Source: Roseomonas sp. (GTDB taxonomy: Bacteria > Pseudomonadota > Alphaproteobacteria > Acetobacterales > Acetobacteraceae). Taken from it: a stretch of DNA of 64,000 nucleotides. The position numbers were made by a program, and so were the translations under genes. This document shows, piece by piece, positions 22,514 to 31,885 of this stretch (positions within the stretch are counted from its first letter, which is position 1; each line of letters opens with the position of its first letter). The stretch lies in NCBI GenBank assembly GCA_020249145.1, contig JADCGF010000004.1, positions 54,018-118,017 of the forward strand, written 5' to 3'. The notes under the pieces were generated by a model. That model was not told the origin of the DNA, did not search any database, and saw only the letters and a program-made list of their open reading frames with translations.

Positions 22514-23218
22514 ATGAGCAAGGAAGCGATCTTGAACGCTATTCGCCGTGGCCTGAAGCGCGGGCCGCTGCCGGCGGATCAACGCGCCATGCTGGAGGCG
22601 CGGTTGTTGGCCCGCCCACGGCATTTGATCCCTGCGCGGTCCCGCGTGCCGCGGCCCGATCAGATTAAGCTTTTCATCGCTAATGTGGAAAAGGAATTCG
22701 GCACGGTGACGCGCGTGGCTGATGTGAAGGCAGTTCCCGGTGCGGTTACGGAATATCTTTCGCAGCAAAACTTGGCACCGCGTTTTGTCATGGCGCCGCA
22801 TCCGGAATTGCAGGCGCTGCCCTGGTCTGATCGCGCGATGCTGGAATTCGAGACACGTCGCGCCGAGGCCAGCGATCTGGTCTCCGTCCAGCATGGCTAT
22901 GCCGGTATTGCGGAAACTGGCACGCTGATGCTGCCATCTGATCCCGCACGCCCCACCACGCTAAACTTACTCGCAGAAACCGAGATTGTGGTGCTGCGCG
23001 CATCCCGCATCACCGGGCCTTACGAGGATGCCTGGGACATGCTGCGCGCCGAAAGACAGGACCAGATTTCTGGCGGCTTCATGCCGCGCAATGTCATGCT
23101 GGTGACAGGCCCATCGCGCAGCGCGGATATCGAACAAACCTTGGAACTTGGCGCGCATGGGCCGAGGCGCTTGCACGTGATTCTGGTGGATGACGATCCC
23201 GCCGCTCTACCGGGATGA
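22514..23218 (+). CDS. lutC: LutC-type LUD-domain lactate utilisation protein
   Basis: A 234-residue LUD (DUF162) protein, the third part of the LutABC lactate oxidation system. Visible family pieces are VQHGYAGIAETGTLMLPSD, the strand LLAETEIVVLRASRI, and the C-terminal GPSRSADIEQTLELGAHGPR followed by LHVILVDD. It starts 3 bp after lutB, and its stop overlaps the start of the Smr-domain gene (ATGA at 23215-23218). Confidence 0.93.
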   Translation: MSKEAILNAIRRGLKRGPLPADQRAMLEARLLARPRHLIPARSRVPRPDQIKLFIANVEKEFGTVTRVADVKAVPGAVTEYLSQQNLAPRFVMAPHPELQALPWSDRAMLEFETRRAEASDLVSVQHGYAGIAETGTLMLPSDPARPTTLNLLAETEIVVLRASRITGPYEDAWDMLRAERQDQISGGFMPRNVMLVTGPSRSADIEQTLELGAHGPRRLHVILVDDDPAALPG

Positions 23219-23754
23219 GCCTTTCGCGTCGCCGTGCCCGCGCACTGAGCGCCGCGGATCGTGCCCTTTGGCAGGCCTATGTGATGAGCGTGGAGGCACT
23301 GCCGGGGCGCGAATCGCCGCCGCCTGAACCGACCGAAGCGCCGCCAAGCATTCCCGCACCGCAGGCGCCGCTTGAGGTGCAGTCACCTACACCCCAAGCG
23401 TGGCAGCCACCGCCCATTCAGGTGAATGTCACGCCCGCAGGTTTGGATGATAAGCGTTGGCGCGCCCTGCGGCGCGGCAAGACAAAGCCGGAACGCACGC
23501 TGGATTTGCACGGGCGGCGCGCGCAGGAAGCGCATGATGCGGTGCGCGGCTTCTTGCTCGATGCTTTCGCCGATGGCTTGCGTTGTGTGGCCGTGATCAC
23601 CGGCCGCGGTTCATCGCCAGAAGGTGGCGTGCTGCGCCGTGAATTGCCGCATTGGCTGAATGCGCCTGATATGCGGCGCATGCTGCTGGCGGCAGCGCAT
23701 CCGCATGCGGCGAATACCGGCGCAGTGCATCTGATGCTGCGGCGGCGCAAATGA
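23215..23754 (+). CDS. Smr-domain protein (MutS2 C-terminal type)
   Basis: A 179-residue protein. The first half is low-complexity and Pro-rich (APQAPLEVQSPTPQAWQPPP). From about residue 95 it has the Smr nuclease fold with the LDLHGRRAQEAHDAV motif and the ITGRGSSPEGGVLRREL loop that replaces the usual TGKG. Smr domains nick DNA or RNA; the role of stand-alone forms in bacteria is linked to ribosome rescue or mRNA cleavage in some cases. Both ends overlap neighbours by 4 bp, so it sits in a coupled chain lutC-smr-XRE-benE. Confidence 0.88.
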   Translation: MSLSRRRARALSAADRALWQAYVMSVEALPGRESPPPEPTEAPPSIPAPQAPLEVQSPTPQAWQPPPIQVNVTPAGLDDKRWRALRRGKTKPERTLDLHGRRAQEAHDAVRGFLLDAFADGLRCVAVITGRGSSPEGGVLRRELPHWLNAPDMRRMLLAAAHPHAANTGAVHLMLRRRK

Positions 23755-24119
23755 CCCCCTTCGGCGCCAGGCTGCGCGCTTTGCGTGCCGAACGCGGCGT
23801 TGCGCTGAAGGACCTTGCCGCTGCCTTGCAAGTTTCCGCGGCCTATCTTTCCGCTTTGGAACATGGGCGGCGCGGCCAGCCATCTGCCGGGCTTGTGCAT
23901 CAGGTCAATGAGTTCTTCGGCCTGATCTGGGACGACGCAGAGGAATTGGCGCGGCTGGCGCGGCAATCCCATCCGCGTGTGGTGCTGGAAACTGGTGGAT
24001 TATCGCCAGAGGCGACAGCGCTGGCCAATCGGCTCGCGCGGGATTTTCGTCGGCTGACACCTGATGCGATCACCGCGATTGAAGCCGCCTTGGAAAAATT
24101 GCCGAAGGAAAGACGCTGA
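23751..24119 (+). CDS. XRE-family helix-turn-helix regulator
   Basis: A 122-residue regulator. The N-terminal HTH_3 domain spans residues 4-60: FGARLRALRAERGVALKDLA, AALQVSAAYLSALEHGRRGQ. The rest is a short helical tail with the AITAIEAALEKLPKERR segment. It starts inside the smr stop (ATGA) and its own stop overlaps the benE start. Likely regulates this cluster or itself, but no operator was identified. Confidence 0.88.
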   Translation: MTPFGARLRALRAERGVALKDLAAALQVSAAYLSALEHGRRGQPSAGLVHQVNEFFGLIWDDAEELARLARQSHPRVVLETGGLSPEATALANRLARDFRRLTPDAITAIEAALEKLPKERR

Positions 24120-25258
24120 TGCCGATGCAAGCCATCTCGGCGGGGCTATTGGCGGGGGTTGTGGGCTTTGCTTCTTCCTTTGCCGTGGTGCTGCAAGGTT
24201 TTGTCGCGATGGGTGCCAGCCCGTCCCAGGCCGCATCGGGGCTGATGGCGGTTTCCATCGCCATGGGGCTTTGCGGCATTTTGCTGTCGCTTTGGAAGCG
24301 CATGCCGATCAGCTGCGCCTGGTCCACGCCTGGTGCGGCGCTGATGGCGGCTTCCATCATGCCAGCGGGTGGCTTTGCGGAAGCAGTTGGTGCTTTCATC
24401 ATCTGTGCCTTGTTATTGATCCTGGCAGGATTATGGAAGCCGCTGGGAAGGGCGGTTGCGGCGATTCCGGCATCACTTGCCAATGCCATGCTTGCCGGGA
24501 TTCTGTTTGCCCTTTGTCTGGCGCCGGTGCGCGCGGTGGCGGAAGCGCCCATCGCCGCGCTTGCCATCATCGCAGCCTGGATCATCGCCGGGCGTTGGCA
24601 CAGATTGGCAGCGGTGCCGGCGGCGGTGATTGTCGCGGGCGCGATCATTGCGTTTCAGGCGCCGATGCCAGAAGGCAATTGGGCGCCAAGCCCGGAATGG
24701 GTGACGCCGGTATTCTCCCTCACTGCCATCACAGGTCTGGCGCTTCCGCTTTTCATCGTGACCATGGCGTCACAGAATATTCCCGGCATGGCGATTTTGA
24801 GCGCCAATGATTATCGCCCCGATCCGGGACCGCTTTTCTCCACCACGGGAATCTTCAGTCTTTTCGCGGCACCTTTCGGTGGCCATGCGGTGAACCTTGC
24901 TGCCATTACGGCTGCGATGTGTGCTGGCGATGGTGCCGGGCCTGACCGCGCACGGCGTTGGCCCGCCGCTGTGATGGCAGGGCTGGTTTACGCCGCTTGC
25001 GGTTTGGCCGCCGGCATGGCGAGTGGTTTGGTCGCTGTCGCGCCGCCGATTTTGATTGAAGCTGTCGCGGGGCTTGCCCTGCTTGGGTCCTTTGCTGGCG
25101 CGTTGCTGGGCGCGGTGCGCGACGATAAGGATCGCGAAGCGGCGGTGATCTGCTTTTTGATTGCAGCTTCGGGTGTTGCGTTCCTCGGTATTGGTGGCGC
25201 TTTCTGGGGCTTGCTGGCGGGTGGCGGGATGCTGGCCTTGTCGCGCTGGCGCGGTTAG
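24119..25258 (+). CDS. benE: BenE-family benzoate/H+ symporter-like membrane protein
   Basis: A 379-residue inner-membrane protein with about 11-12 hydrophobic segments. Motifs match BenE: GLLAGVVGFASSFAVVLQGF at the N-terminus, ISCAWSTPGAALMAAS, then SLTAITGLALPLFIVTMASQN and ITAAMCAGDGAGPDRARRWP. Characterised BenE members take up benzoate; no aromatic ring-cleavage gene is nearby, so the substrate is uncertain. The start overlaps the stop of the XRE gene (TGATG), making it the last member of the overlapped cluster. Converges with the next hydrolase gene; the coding regions overlap by 4 bp. Confidence 0.85.
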   Translation: MPMQAISAGLLAGVVGFASSFAVVLQGFVAMGASPSQAASGLMAVSIAMGLCGILLSLWKRMPISCAWSTPGAALMAASIMPAGGFAEAVGAFIICALLLILAGLWKPLGRAVAAIPASLANAMLAGILFALCLAPVRAVAEAPIAALAIIAAWIIAGRWHRLAAVPAAVIVAGAIIAFQAPMPEGNWAPSPEWVTPVFSLTAITGLALPLFIVTMASQNIPGMAILSANDYRPDPGPLFSTTGIFSLFAAPFGGHAVNLAAITAAMCAGDGAGPDRARRWPAAVMAGLVYAACGLAAGMASGLVAVAPPILIEAVAGLALLGSFAGALLGAVRDDKDREAAVICFLIAASGVAFLGIGGAFWGLLAGGGMLALSRWRG

Positions 25259-26105
25259 CGCATCACGCGCGCCAGATAATCCGGCACTCGGCGCAAGGCA
25301 TCTTCCCTTGCCGCTGGGTGCGTGCCGATAGTGGCGGTGCCACTGCTTGTGGCGCCAACCCCGCGCAGCACACGCTGCGGCGTATCGGGTGCGTCGAAAT
25401 CATGATGCGCGCCAGGATAGGTTTGCAGTTCCAAGCGCCCACTGTTTTTCGATGCAAGCGTGACGCAGGGTGGCGCGGGGGTCCAATCATCCGCCTCCCC
25501 CACCAGCAAAAGCACTGGTGCCACAGGATACCAGGGCTCCCGCCGTTCTGACAGCGTCCGGCAACCAGGATAAAACGCGATACCGGCAGCAAAATCATCC
25601 CTAAGCCCCACAGGCCGCGCGCGATTGCCCCGCGACAAGGTCCAAAGAACCGTGCCGCCGCCATTGGACCAGCCCATCAGCGCAATGCGATCCGGCCGCA
25701 CATCTGGGCGTGCTTGCAGAAAAAGCAGCGCTGCATAGGCATCGCGCGCGCGTTCCACGCTTACGCGAATACGGCGGTCGCCACCTTGGCCGCAAAGGTT
25801 GCCTTCATTGCGCGGCGTCAGGCTATCCACTTGCAAAATGAGATAGCCAAGTTGCGAAAGGCGCCGCGCCCAATCCGTATCCCGCGGGAAGGGCTGGCCT
25901 GCGCGCGTGGTCATGCCGGCGCAGCCATGCATCAGCACAATCGCGGCATGCGGCCCGCGCACTGCAGGTTGCCACAGCACGGCATTCAGCGTGGCCGGCC
26001 CATTCACGCCTGTTCGCCGGGGTGTGTAGGAATGGCGATGGCTTGCGGCTGCGCCATGGCTGGCGCGCCAGCAAGGGATATCAACATGATCAGGAAGCGC
26101 CACAT
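25255..26105 (-). pseudogene. Secreted dienelactone-hydrolase-like protein with apparent single-base frameshift
   Basis: The catalytic frame (to 25255) is intact and dienelactone-hydrolase-like: IVLMHGCAGMTTRAG, nucleophile elbow IALMGWSNGGG, LLLVGEADDWTP and the late His in PGAHHDFD. It lacks a proper start. A separate frame beginning at ATG 26105 encodes a good signal peptide (MWRFLIMLISLAGAPAMAQP) that runs to a stop at 26004. The two frames meet at a run of four C on the minus strand (26019-26022). One extra C there would join them into one secreted protein of about 283 residues. If the gene is really as read, translation could start at GTG 26007, giving a cytoplasmic 250-residue protein. 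Sequencing error, true inactivation and slippage are all possible. Confidence 0.7.
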
Positions 26106-26225
26106 GCGCGTATGAAAGGTCATCGCACGCATCGCCGTCAAGCAAGCGCTTTGACGCCACCACGAACAAGATGGAAGAGTATACGTCAGCCAAACAATCG
26201 TCGCCATGCCATCAGGAAATTCCCC

Positions 26226-27227
26226 ATGACGCTCCGCGTATTTCTCTCGCATACAGCTGAGATGTTCGAAGGCTATTACGGCGCGCGTGCGCTCGCCGCC
26301 TTGGCTGAACATGCTGAGGTTATTCGCAATCCCAGCACAGGCGTGCTGTCTGGCGATGCCTTGGCGGAAGCGGCGCGCGGTTGCCATGCCATTGTGGCGG
26401 ATCGCGCAACGCCGGGCCTTCCCGAAACCTTCACCGCCATGCCGGAGCTTCTGGCGTTTCTGCGCGTGGCGGTGGATATCTCAACCATCAATGTGCCGGC
26501 TGCCAGCGCGGCGGGCGTATTGGTAACGCGCGCCACGCCGGGCTTCGTGGATGCGGTGGTGGAATTGGCGCTGGGCTTCATGGTGGATCTGGCGCGCGAT
26601 GTCAGTGCCATGGCCAGCACCTATCGCGCTGGCGGTTTGCCGCAAGGGCGCATGGGCTTGCAGCTTTCTGCCGCACGGCTTGGCATCATTGGCTATGGGC
26701 GCATCGGTCAGCGCTTGGCTGAAGTTGCGCTTGCGCTTGGTATGCATGTGGCGGTGGCGGACCCCTTCGCGAAGGTGACCGATCCGCGCATCACCCAGGC
26801 GCCGTTTGCAGAAGTGCTGGCAATATCGGATATTGTTGTGTGCCTTGCGATCTCTGACGCTTCCACCAAGCATCTTTTCAATGCCGCTGCCTTTGCCGCC
26901 ATGAAGCCAGGGGCGCGTTTCATCAATCTGTCGCGCGGGGAATTGGTGGATGAAATGGCGCTGATGGCAGCGCTTGAATCCAGGCATCTGGTCGGCGCCG
27001 CCATGGATGTGGGTAGTGCGCCGGATCAACGACCAAACCCGGCACTGGCAGCGCGTGCCGATGTGGTGGCGACCCCGCATATTGGCGGCATGACGCCGGA
27101 AGCCATGGAACACCAGGCCATGGATACGGTGCGCCAGATCGCCGCGCTTGCGCGCGGGGAAATACCGGAAGGTGCGGTAAATGCCGATGCTGCCTTCAGG
27201 CTAAGGGCGTTTTTGGCACGCGCCTGA
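26226..27227 (+). CDS. D-isomer-specific 2-hydroxyacid dehydrogenase (NAD(P)-dependent)
   Basis: A 333-residue oxidoreductase starting at 26226 (MTLRVFLSHTAEMFEGYYG). The dinucleotide motif LGIIGYGRIGQRLAEVALALG is near residues 149-170, with an Asp (VAVADPF) at the end of the next strand, which favours NAD. The catalytic Arg lies in INLSRGELVDEMAL and the His in VVATPHIGGMT. PGFVDAVVELALGFMVDLAR is the substrate-domain signature. The substrate (glyoxylate, hydroxypyruvate, phosphoglycerate-like or other) is not determined. Divergent from the frameshifted hydrolase gene. Confidence 0.88.
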   Translation: MTLRVFLSHTAEMFEGYYGARALAALAEHAEVIRNPSTGVLSGDALAEAARGCHAIVADRATPGLPETFTAMPELLAFLRVAVDISTINVPAASAAGVLVTRATPGFVDAVVELALGFMVDLARDVSAMASTYRAGGLPQGRMGLQLSAARLGIIGYGRIGQRLAEVALALGMHVAVADPFAKVTDPRITQAPFAEVLAISDIVVCLAISDASTKHLFNAAAFAAMKPGARFINLSRGELVDEMALMAALESRHLVGAAMDVGSAPDQRPNPALAARADVVATPHIGGMTPEAMEHQAMDTVRQIAALARGEIPEGAVNADAAFRLRAFLARA

Positions 27228-27241
27228 CAGGCTTAGGGGCA

Positions 27242-27424
27242 TCACCCCTGCAACCGCATCTCAAAATCCGCCTTGCCTGCGGCGCAATCGGGGCAGGTCC
27301 AATCCTCCGGCACATCAGCCCAGCGCGTGCCGGGCGCCAGGCCTTCTTCCGGCGCGCCCTTCGCTTCATCATAAATGAAGCCGCAAAGCGCGCATTCCCA
27401 TATCTTAAAGGCAGTCTCGGTCAT
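27242..27424 (-). CDS. rubA: Rubredoxin
   Basis: A 60-residue iron protein with two CxxC pairs: C11-A-L-C14-G and C44-P-D-C47. These bind one Fe(Cys)4 centre for one-electron transfer. The sequence [20 protein letters not shown] and the [13 protein letters not shown] block are typical of rubredoxins. No reductase or alkane hydroxylase gene is close. It starts 7 bp after the stop of a Bug-type gene, so the two are probably cotranscribed, an uncommon partnership. Confidence 0.95.
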   Translation of the reverse strand: MTETAFKIWECALCGFIYDEAKGAPEEGLAPGTRWADVPEDWTCPDCAAGKADFEMRLQG

Positions 27425-27431
27425 CGCGCGA

Positions 27432-28427
27432 TCAATCCAGCTTCACATTATTCTCGCGCACCGCATTGCCCCATTTGACATATTCGCTGCGCATGAAAGC
27501 CAGGAAATCATCCGGCGTGCTGGTCATCACTTGCGCGCCCAGGCCCGAAAGCCTCTCTCGCGTTGCGGGTTCCGCCAGGATGCGGTGCAATTCGCGATTG
27601 AGCCTTTCAACAATCGGCCTTGGCGTGCCTGCCGGTGCAACAAGGCCAAGCCAGGCGGCGGCATCAAATCCCGCAAGTCCTGATTCCGCAAGGCTCGGCA
27701 AATTCGGCTGCAAGGCGGTGCGCTGCGCGGTCGTCACCGCAAGCGCGCGCACGCGGCCTTCGCGAATATGGGGCAGGGCGAAAAGCTCGGTATCAATCAT
27801 GATGTCTATGCGCCCGGCCAGCAGATCGGTCAGCGCCTGCGGGCCGCCACGATAGGGCACATGGGTCAATTCCAACCCGCCCGCCGCGCGCGCAAACATC
27901 ATGGTGATCAGATGGGAAGTCGTGCCATTGCCCGAAGTCGCATAGGTCAATTGCCCCGGGCGCGCTTTGGCGAGTGCGATCAGCTCTGCCACATTGCGCG
28001 CCGCAACATTGGGATTGACGAAGACCACAAAGGGCAGGTTGGCGACAAGGCTGATCGGCGCGAAATCCCGCCGCGGATCATAGCCGACATTGGCGTAAAG
28101 ATTGGGGTTGGTCGCCAATGGTGCTGTCGCGCTCAACAGCAGCGTATGGCCATCGGGTGCTGATTGCGCGGCCTGCGCGGCGGCAAGGCTGCCGCCCTGG
28201 CCTGGGCGATTGTCAATCAACATGGACCAGCCGGGATTTTCCGTAAGCCGTTCAGCCAGCAGCCGCGCAATCACATCCGTCGCCTGACCGGGTGGGAATC
28301 CCACCAGAATGCGGATCGGCCGATTGGGCCATTCCTGCGCTTGCGCGGCTGGCAGCGGCGCTGCCAATCCCAGCAACATTGCTGACAGCGCGAAAAATAC
28401 TCGGCGATGGTCCCGGAATGCCCGCAT
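27432..28427 (-). CDS. Bug/TctC-type substrate-binding protein
   Basis: A 331-residue periplasmic receptor. The start at 28427 has GGGAGGGAAG just upstream and encodes a signal peptide ([20 protein letters not shown], cleavage at AQA). The mature protein begins [20 protein letters not shown]; the usual PPGG is PPGQ here. [18 protein letters not shown] and [18 protein letters not shown] are family loops. Ligand unknown. No TctA/TctB genes lie nearby. Followed by rubredoxin after 7 bp and divergent from a cupin-like gene. Confidence 0.9.
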   Translation of the reverse strand: MRAFRDHRRVFFALSAMLLGLAAPLPAAQAQEWPNRPIRILVGFPPGQATDVIARLLAERLTENPGWSMLIDNRPGQGGSLAAAQAAQSAPDGHTLLLSATAPLATNPNLYANVGYDPRRDFAPISLVANLPFVVFVNPNVAARNVAELIALAKARPGQLTYATSGNGTTSHLITMMFARAAGGLELTHVPYRGGPQALTDLLAGRIDIMIDTELFALPHIREGRVRALAVTTAQRTALQPNLPSLAESGLAGFDAAAWLGLVAPAGTPRPIVERLNRELHRILAEPATRERLSGLGAQVMTSTPDDFLAFMRSEYVKWGNAVRENNVKLD

Positions 28428-28550
28428 TTTCTTCCCTCCCAAGCGTGGCGCCTTGCTTTGTGGTGCCTTTCGGATGTTAGAATATGGACGCATAGCCTTG
28501 GCCGATGCAACAGCATGGCCAAGCATTGCCGAAAGCGGGAGTGGCAGCGG

Positions 28551-29348
28551 ATGATTTATGCGAATGCCTTGGGCCTGGCGGCCCCGACACGGTTTGCGCG
28601 CAATGCGCCGGGCGGTGGGCGCATTTGGCGGACGGATTATTTCGGCCCGCCGCCCTCGCCGAAATCCTCCAATTCCGTTGACCCGAATGCAATGAATGCC
28701 GAGGTCTTCATTCCGCCCGCCCCCGGTGAAATCAGGCCGCCGCAAGCCTTCCTCGTGGAACAGGAACCGAATGCCGTTGTGCATCCGCATTTCCATTTTG
28801 TGGATCAATTCCAGGTGGTGGTGGATGGTGGCGGGCGTATTGGCCGGCATGATGTCGGGCCGATCATGGCGCATTTCGCCGGCGCCTGCACCGGTTATGG
28901 GCCGATCACGCCCGGTGATGGCGGGCTGAAATACTTCACGCTCCGCGCCAGTGCGGACAGCACCGGCGCGCATTTCCTGCCGGCAGCGCGGGAACGCATG
29001 GTGAAAGGCCCGAAGCGCTATGTGCTGGCCGATCCCATTCTGCCAAGCAGCGCCGAAGCGCTTGCCGCGCGGCGTGAAGCGGTGTGTGAAACCGTGCTCG
29101 GGGAGCCGGATGGGCTTGGCATTTTCATGCTGCGCATTCCGCCCAATGGCCGAATTGAAGCGCCCGATCCGGCGACAGGCGCGGGGCAATCCATGATTGT
29201 CGCCGCCGGCAGCATTCTGCATGAAGGCAAGACCTTGGACCGCTTGGCCGCGCTTTTCGTGACCGCCGATGAAGCCGCTTTGGAAATCGTGGCGGGCGCT
29301 GAGGGTGGTGAGGTTCTGGTGCTGCAATACCCGCAGCCCAAGAATTAG
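28551..29348 (+). CDS. Cupin-like hypothetical protein
   Basis: A 265-residue protein with no signal peptide, start taken at 28551 (MIYANALGLAAPTRF); an in-frame ATG at 28515 is an alternative. PPQAFLVEQEPNAVVHPHFH, then FVDQFQVVVDGGGRIGRH, looks like a cupin motif with paired His, and the second half (LGIFMLRIPPNGRIEAPD and a final EGGEVLVLQYP strand) looks like a second barrel. A bicupin of unknown function is the best description. It converges with a hydrolase gene (4-bp overlap of ends) and is divergent from the Bug gene. Confidence 0.6.
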   Translation: MIYANALGLAAPTRFARNAPGGGRIWRTDYFGPPPSPKSSNSVDPNAMNAEVFIPPAPGEIRPPQAFLVEQEPNAVVHPHFHFVDQFQVVVDGGGRIGRHDVGPIMAHFAGACTGYGPITPGDGGLKYFTLRASADSTGAHFLPAARERMVKGPKRYVLADPILPSSAEALAARREAVCETVLGEPDGLGIFMLRIPPNGRIEAPDPATGAGQSMIVAAGSILHEGKTLDRLAALFVTADEAALEIVAGAEGGEVLVLQYPQPKN

Positions 29349-30232
29349 CGCCGCAGAAAATCCCGCAGGTAATTCAGCACTTCTTCCGGTGCTTCTTCCA
29401 CCAGATAATGGCCGGAAGAAACCGCACCGCCAGTGACAGGGCCGGCTGCGTAGCTGTGCCAAATCGCCAGCGCGTCATACCATTTGGGGATGCTGCCCTT
29501 GGCACCCCAAAGTGCCAGCAGCGGGCAGGTGATTTTCTGCCCTGCGTCGCGCGATGCGCGGTCATGGTCCAGATCAATCGTGGTTGCGGCGCGGTAATCC
29601 TCGCAAATCGCGGCCACCGTGCCGGGCAGATGCAGCGCCGCCAGATAATCCGCACGCGCTTCCGGGCGGAAGAAGGATTTGTCCTTGGGTTCGCGCGATG
29701 TGTGCAAATCGAACCAATCCTCAACATCGCGCAGGATCATGCGTTCCGGGCGATCATGCGGCTGCGCCAGCCAGAACCAGTGATAATAGCCAAGGCCAAA
29801 CGCCATATCGGCGCGTTCGAAATGTTCAAGCGTTGGGATGATATCCAGCACACATAGCCGTTCCACCGCGTGCGGCGTATCCAGCGCCAACCTATGCGCC
29901 ACACGCGCACCGCGATCATGCGCAAGAATCTGGAACTGCCGAAAGCCAAGCGCTGCCATCAGCGCCACCATATCGGCGGCCATTTCGCGCTTGGCATAAG
30001 GCGCGTGATCGGCGCTGACAGCGGGCTTGGATGAAAACCCATAACCGCGCAGATCGGGCGCAATCACGGTAAAGTCACGCGCCAGAACAGGCGCCACGCG
30101 ATGCCACATGGCATGTGTTTGCGGATTGCCATGCAGCAGCAAAAGCGGTGGGCCTGAACCAGCACGGCGGAGCCTGATGCTTTGACCATTGGCTTCGCGT
30201 GTTTCCAGCGTGAAGCCTCCGAAAAACGCCAT
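29345..30232 (-). CDS. Alpha/beta hydrolase resembling fluoroacetate/haloacetate dehalogenases
   Basis: A 295-residue alpha/beta hydrolase. The elbow reads LAHDRGARVAHRLALDTP near residues 104-121, with Asp rather than Ser as nucleophile, near D106, followed by the two Arg that hold the carboxylate in haloacetate dehalogenases. YYHWFWLAQP supplies the His-Trp pair that contacts the halide in those enzymes, and SSGHYLVEEAPEEV the catalytic His. By family knowledge this points to haloacid or related ester hydrolysis; epoxide hydrolases share part of the pattern. The start at 30232 lies 1 bp after the stop of the ankyrin gene, so the pair is coupled. Confidence 0.75.
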   Translation of the reverse strand: MAFFGGFTLETREANGQSIRLRRAGSGPPLLLLHGNPQTHAMWHRVAPVLARDFTVIAPDLRGYGFSSKPAVSADHAPYAKREMAADMVALMAALGFRQFQILAHDRGARVAHRLALDTPHAVERLCVLDIIPTLEHFERADMAFGLGYYHWFWLAQPHDRPERMILRDVEDWFDLHTSREPKDKSFFRPEARADYLAALHLPGTVAAICEDYRAATTIDLDHDRASRDAGQKITCPLLALWGAKGSIPKWYDALAIWHSYAAGPVTGGAVSSGHYLVEEAPEEVLNYLRDFLRR

Positions 30233-30233
30233 C

Positions 30234-30854
30234 TCAGCCGCCGCGGCGCACGCCACCTGGGCGCCCGGCGTCAAAGCCAAGAAAGCCCGATTCCAACTGT
30301 GCCGCGCCGCCATCATTGGCAAAAAGCCTGGGCCTGATGGAAACACTCGGCGCCCGCGCCCCCGATGCCGAGGCCTGACGTGACAGGCGGAGCGCTTCCT
30401 GCTGTGCGGCACGTTCGGCGCGTTCCTGCTCGGCGCGGGCGGCGGCGGCGCTGCGCGCATTGGTCGGGCCGGAACTGCCGGCCATGCCGCGCGCGGAAAG
30501 CAGATAGAACAGGATGTCGTTGCGCCCCTGATCCACCGCCCAATCCACCGGCGTCAGGCCAAGGGCGTTGCGGCCATTCAAATCCGCGCCGCGATTAACC
30601 GCATCACGCGCCGCCGCCAGATCGCCGCGCGTGATGGCATCAAACAGCGCGGGTGTCGGTGAGAGATTGGCGTTTTCATCGGCTGGTATCGGCTCTGGCG
30701 CGCGGCGCGCGGCAAGCCCGGGCAGGGCAGGGGGGCGTGGCGGTTGCGCCCCCGGCTGGCCTGGCGGCGCGGCGAATTGCGCAGCGGCGGGGCGGGCTTG
30801 CGTGAGCACCAAAGCGATCACAGCCAAAGGGAGAAGGCGCGTTAGGGTTTTCAT
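30234..30854 (-). CDS. Secreted ankyrin-repeat protein
   Basis: A 206-residue exported protein. A signal peptide (MKTLTRLLPLAVIALVLTQA, cleavage near AAAQ) is followed by a Pro-rich linker (QPGAQPPRPPALPGLAARRA). One or two ankyrin repeats come next, around residues 68-115: ALFDAITRGDLAAARDAVNR, GADLNGRNALGLTPVDWAVD. A helical AARAEQERAERAAQQEALRL region and a Gly/Arg-rich tail close it. The partner bound by the repeat is unknown. Lies just upstream of the dehalogenase-like gene. Confidence 0.8.
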   Translation of the reverse strand: MKTLTRLLPLAVIALVLTQARPAAAQFAAPPGQPGAQPPRPPALPGLAARRAPEPIPADENANLSPTPALFDAITRGDLAAARDAVNRGADLNGRNALGLTPVDWAVDQGRNDILFYLLSARGMAGSSGPTNARSAAAARAEQERAERAAQQEALRLSRQASASGARAPSVSIRPRLFANDGGAAQLESGFLGFDAGRPGGVRRGG

Positions 30855-30892
30855 GAGCAGAGTTTAGCCGCCCCAGGCCGGGACTGCCAGCT

Positions 30893-31828
30893 TTACCCCC
30901 AAGGCCCGCGCCGTGCCGGCGGTGGCTTGCCGATGGGCGGGACCGAGCTTCCGCCCCAGGCGCCGCGCCCCGGCAATGCCCCCAGGCTGGCAGCCAGTTT
31001 TTCCAGCGCTGCCACCCGGTTATCGGTGCGCGGATGGGTCGAAAAAAGATTATCCATGCGCGCCCCTGAAAGCGGGTTGATGATGAACATATGCGCGGTC
31101 GCGGGGTTGGCCTCGGCGCGCTGGTTCACACGCTGGTGGGCGTAGTATTCCAACTTCCGCAGGGCGCCGGCCAGGGCCATGGGCTGGCCGCAAATCTCGG
31201 CGCCCATCTTGTCAGCCTCATACTCACGTGACCGGCTGATCGCCATTTGCACAATGGCAGCGGCCATGGGCGCCAGGATCACCATCAGCAATAGCCCGAT
31301 CGGGCCGAAGGGGTTCTGCCGATCCCGCCCGCGCCCGAACAGCAAGCCGAATTGCGCCAGCGCTGAAATGGCCCCGGCAATGCTGGCGGTGACGGTCATC
31401 ACCAGCGTGTCGCGGTTCTTGATATGCGCCAATTCATGCGCAATCACGCCAGCCACTTCCTCCTCAGAAAGCATGTCCAAAAGGCCGGTATTCACCGCAA
31501 CGGCGGCATTTTGCGGGTTGCGCCCAGTGGCGAAGGCATTGGGCTGTTCTTCGTGAATGACATAAAGCGCCGGCATGGGCAGGCCCGCATTGGCGGCAAG
31601 CTGCGCGGCCATGTCATAAAGCCGCGGTGCTTCCTGCTGGCTGATGGGCTGGGCATTATGCATCCGCAGCACCATCTTATCGCTGTTCCACCAGGAGAAG
31701 ATATTCATGCCCCCGGCGAAAAGCAGCGCCATGATCATGCCCTGCTCACCGCCCATCATCAGGCCGATCACGCCAAACAACGCGGTCAGCGCAGCAAGCA
31801 GGATGACAGTGCGGGTATAGCCGGCCAT
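30893..31828 (-). CDS. htpX: HtpX-type membrane zinc metalloprotease
   Basis: An M48 peptidase of the inner membrane, 311 residues, involved in quality control of membrane proteins. Start at 31828 with AAGGAAAGG upstream. Two N-terminal transmembrane helices ([35 protein letters not shown]) precede the zinc motif HELAH in [33 protein letters not shown] gives the third ligand Glu. Two further hydrophobic segments lie between. The tail is Gly/Pro-rich ([20 protein letters not shown]). Divergent from the DUF1674 gene. Confidence 0.93.
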   Translation of the reverse strand: MAGYTRTVILLAALTALFGVIGLMMGGEQGMIMALLFAGGMNIFSWWNSDKMVLRMHNAQPISQQEAPRLYDMAAQLAANAGLPMPALYVIHEEQPNAFATGRNPQNAAVAVNTGLLDMLSEEEVAGVIAHELAHIKNRDTLVMTVTASIAGAISALAQFGLLFGRGRDRQNPFGPIGLLLMVILAPMAAAIVQMAISRSREYEADKMGAEICGQPMALAGALRKLEYYAHQRVNQRAEANPATAHMFIINPLSGARMDNLFSTHPRTDNRVAALEKLAASLGALPGRGAWGGSSVPPIGKPPPARRGPWG

Positions 31829-31885
31829 GAAGCGCCTTTCCTTTTCCCTCAACCGACCATGTTAAAGATGCCAGGCCCTTTTGTC

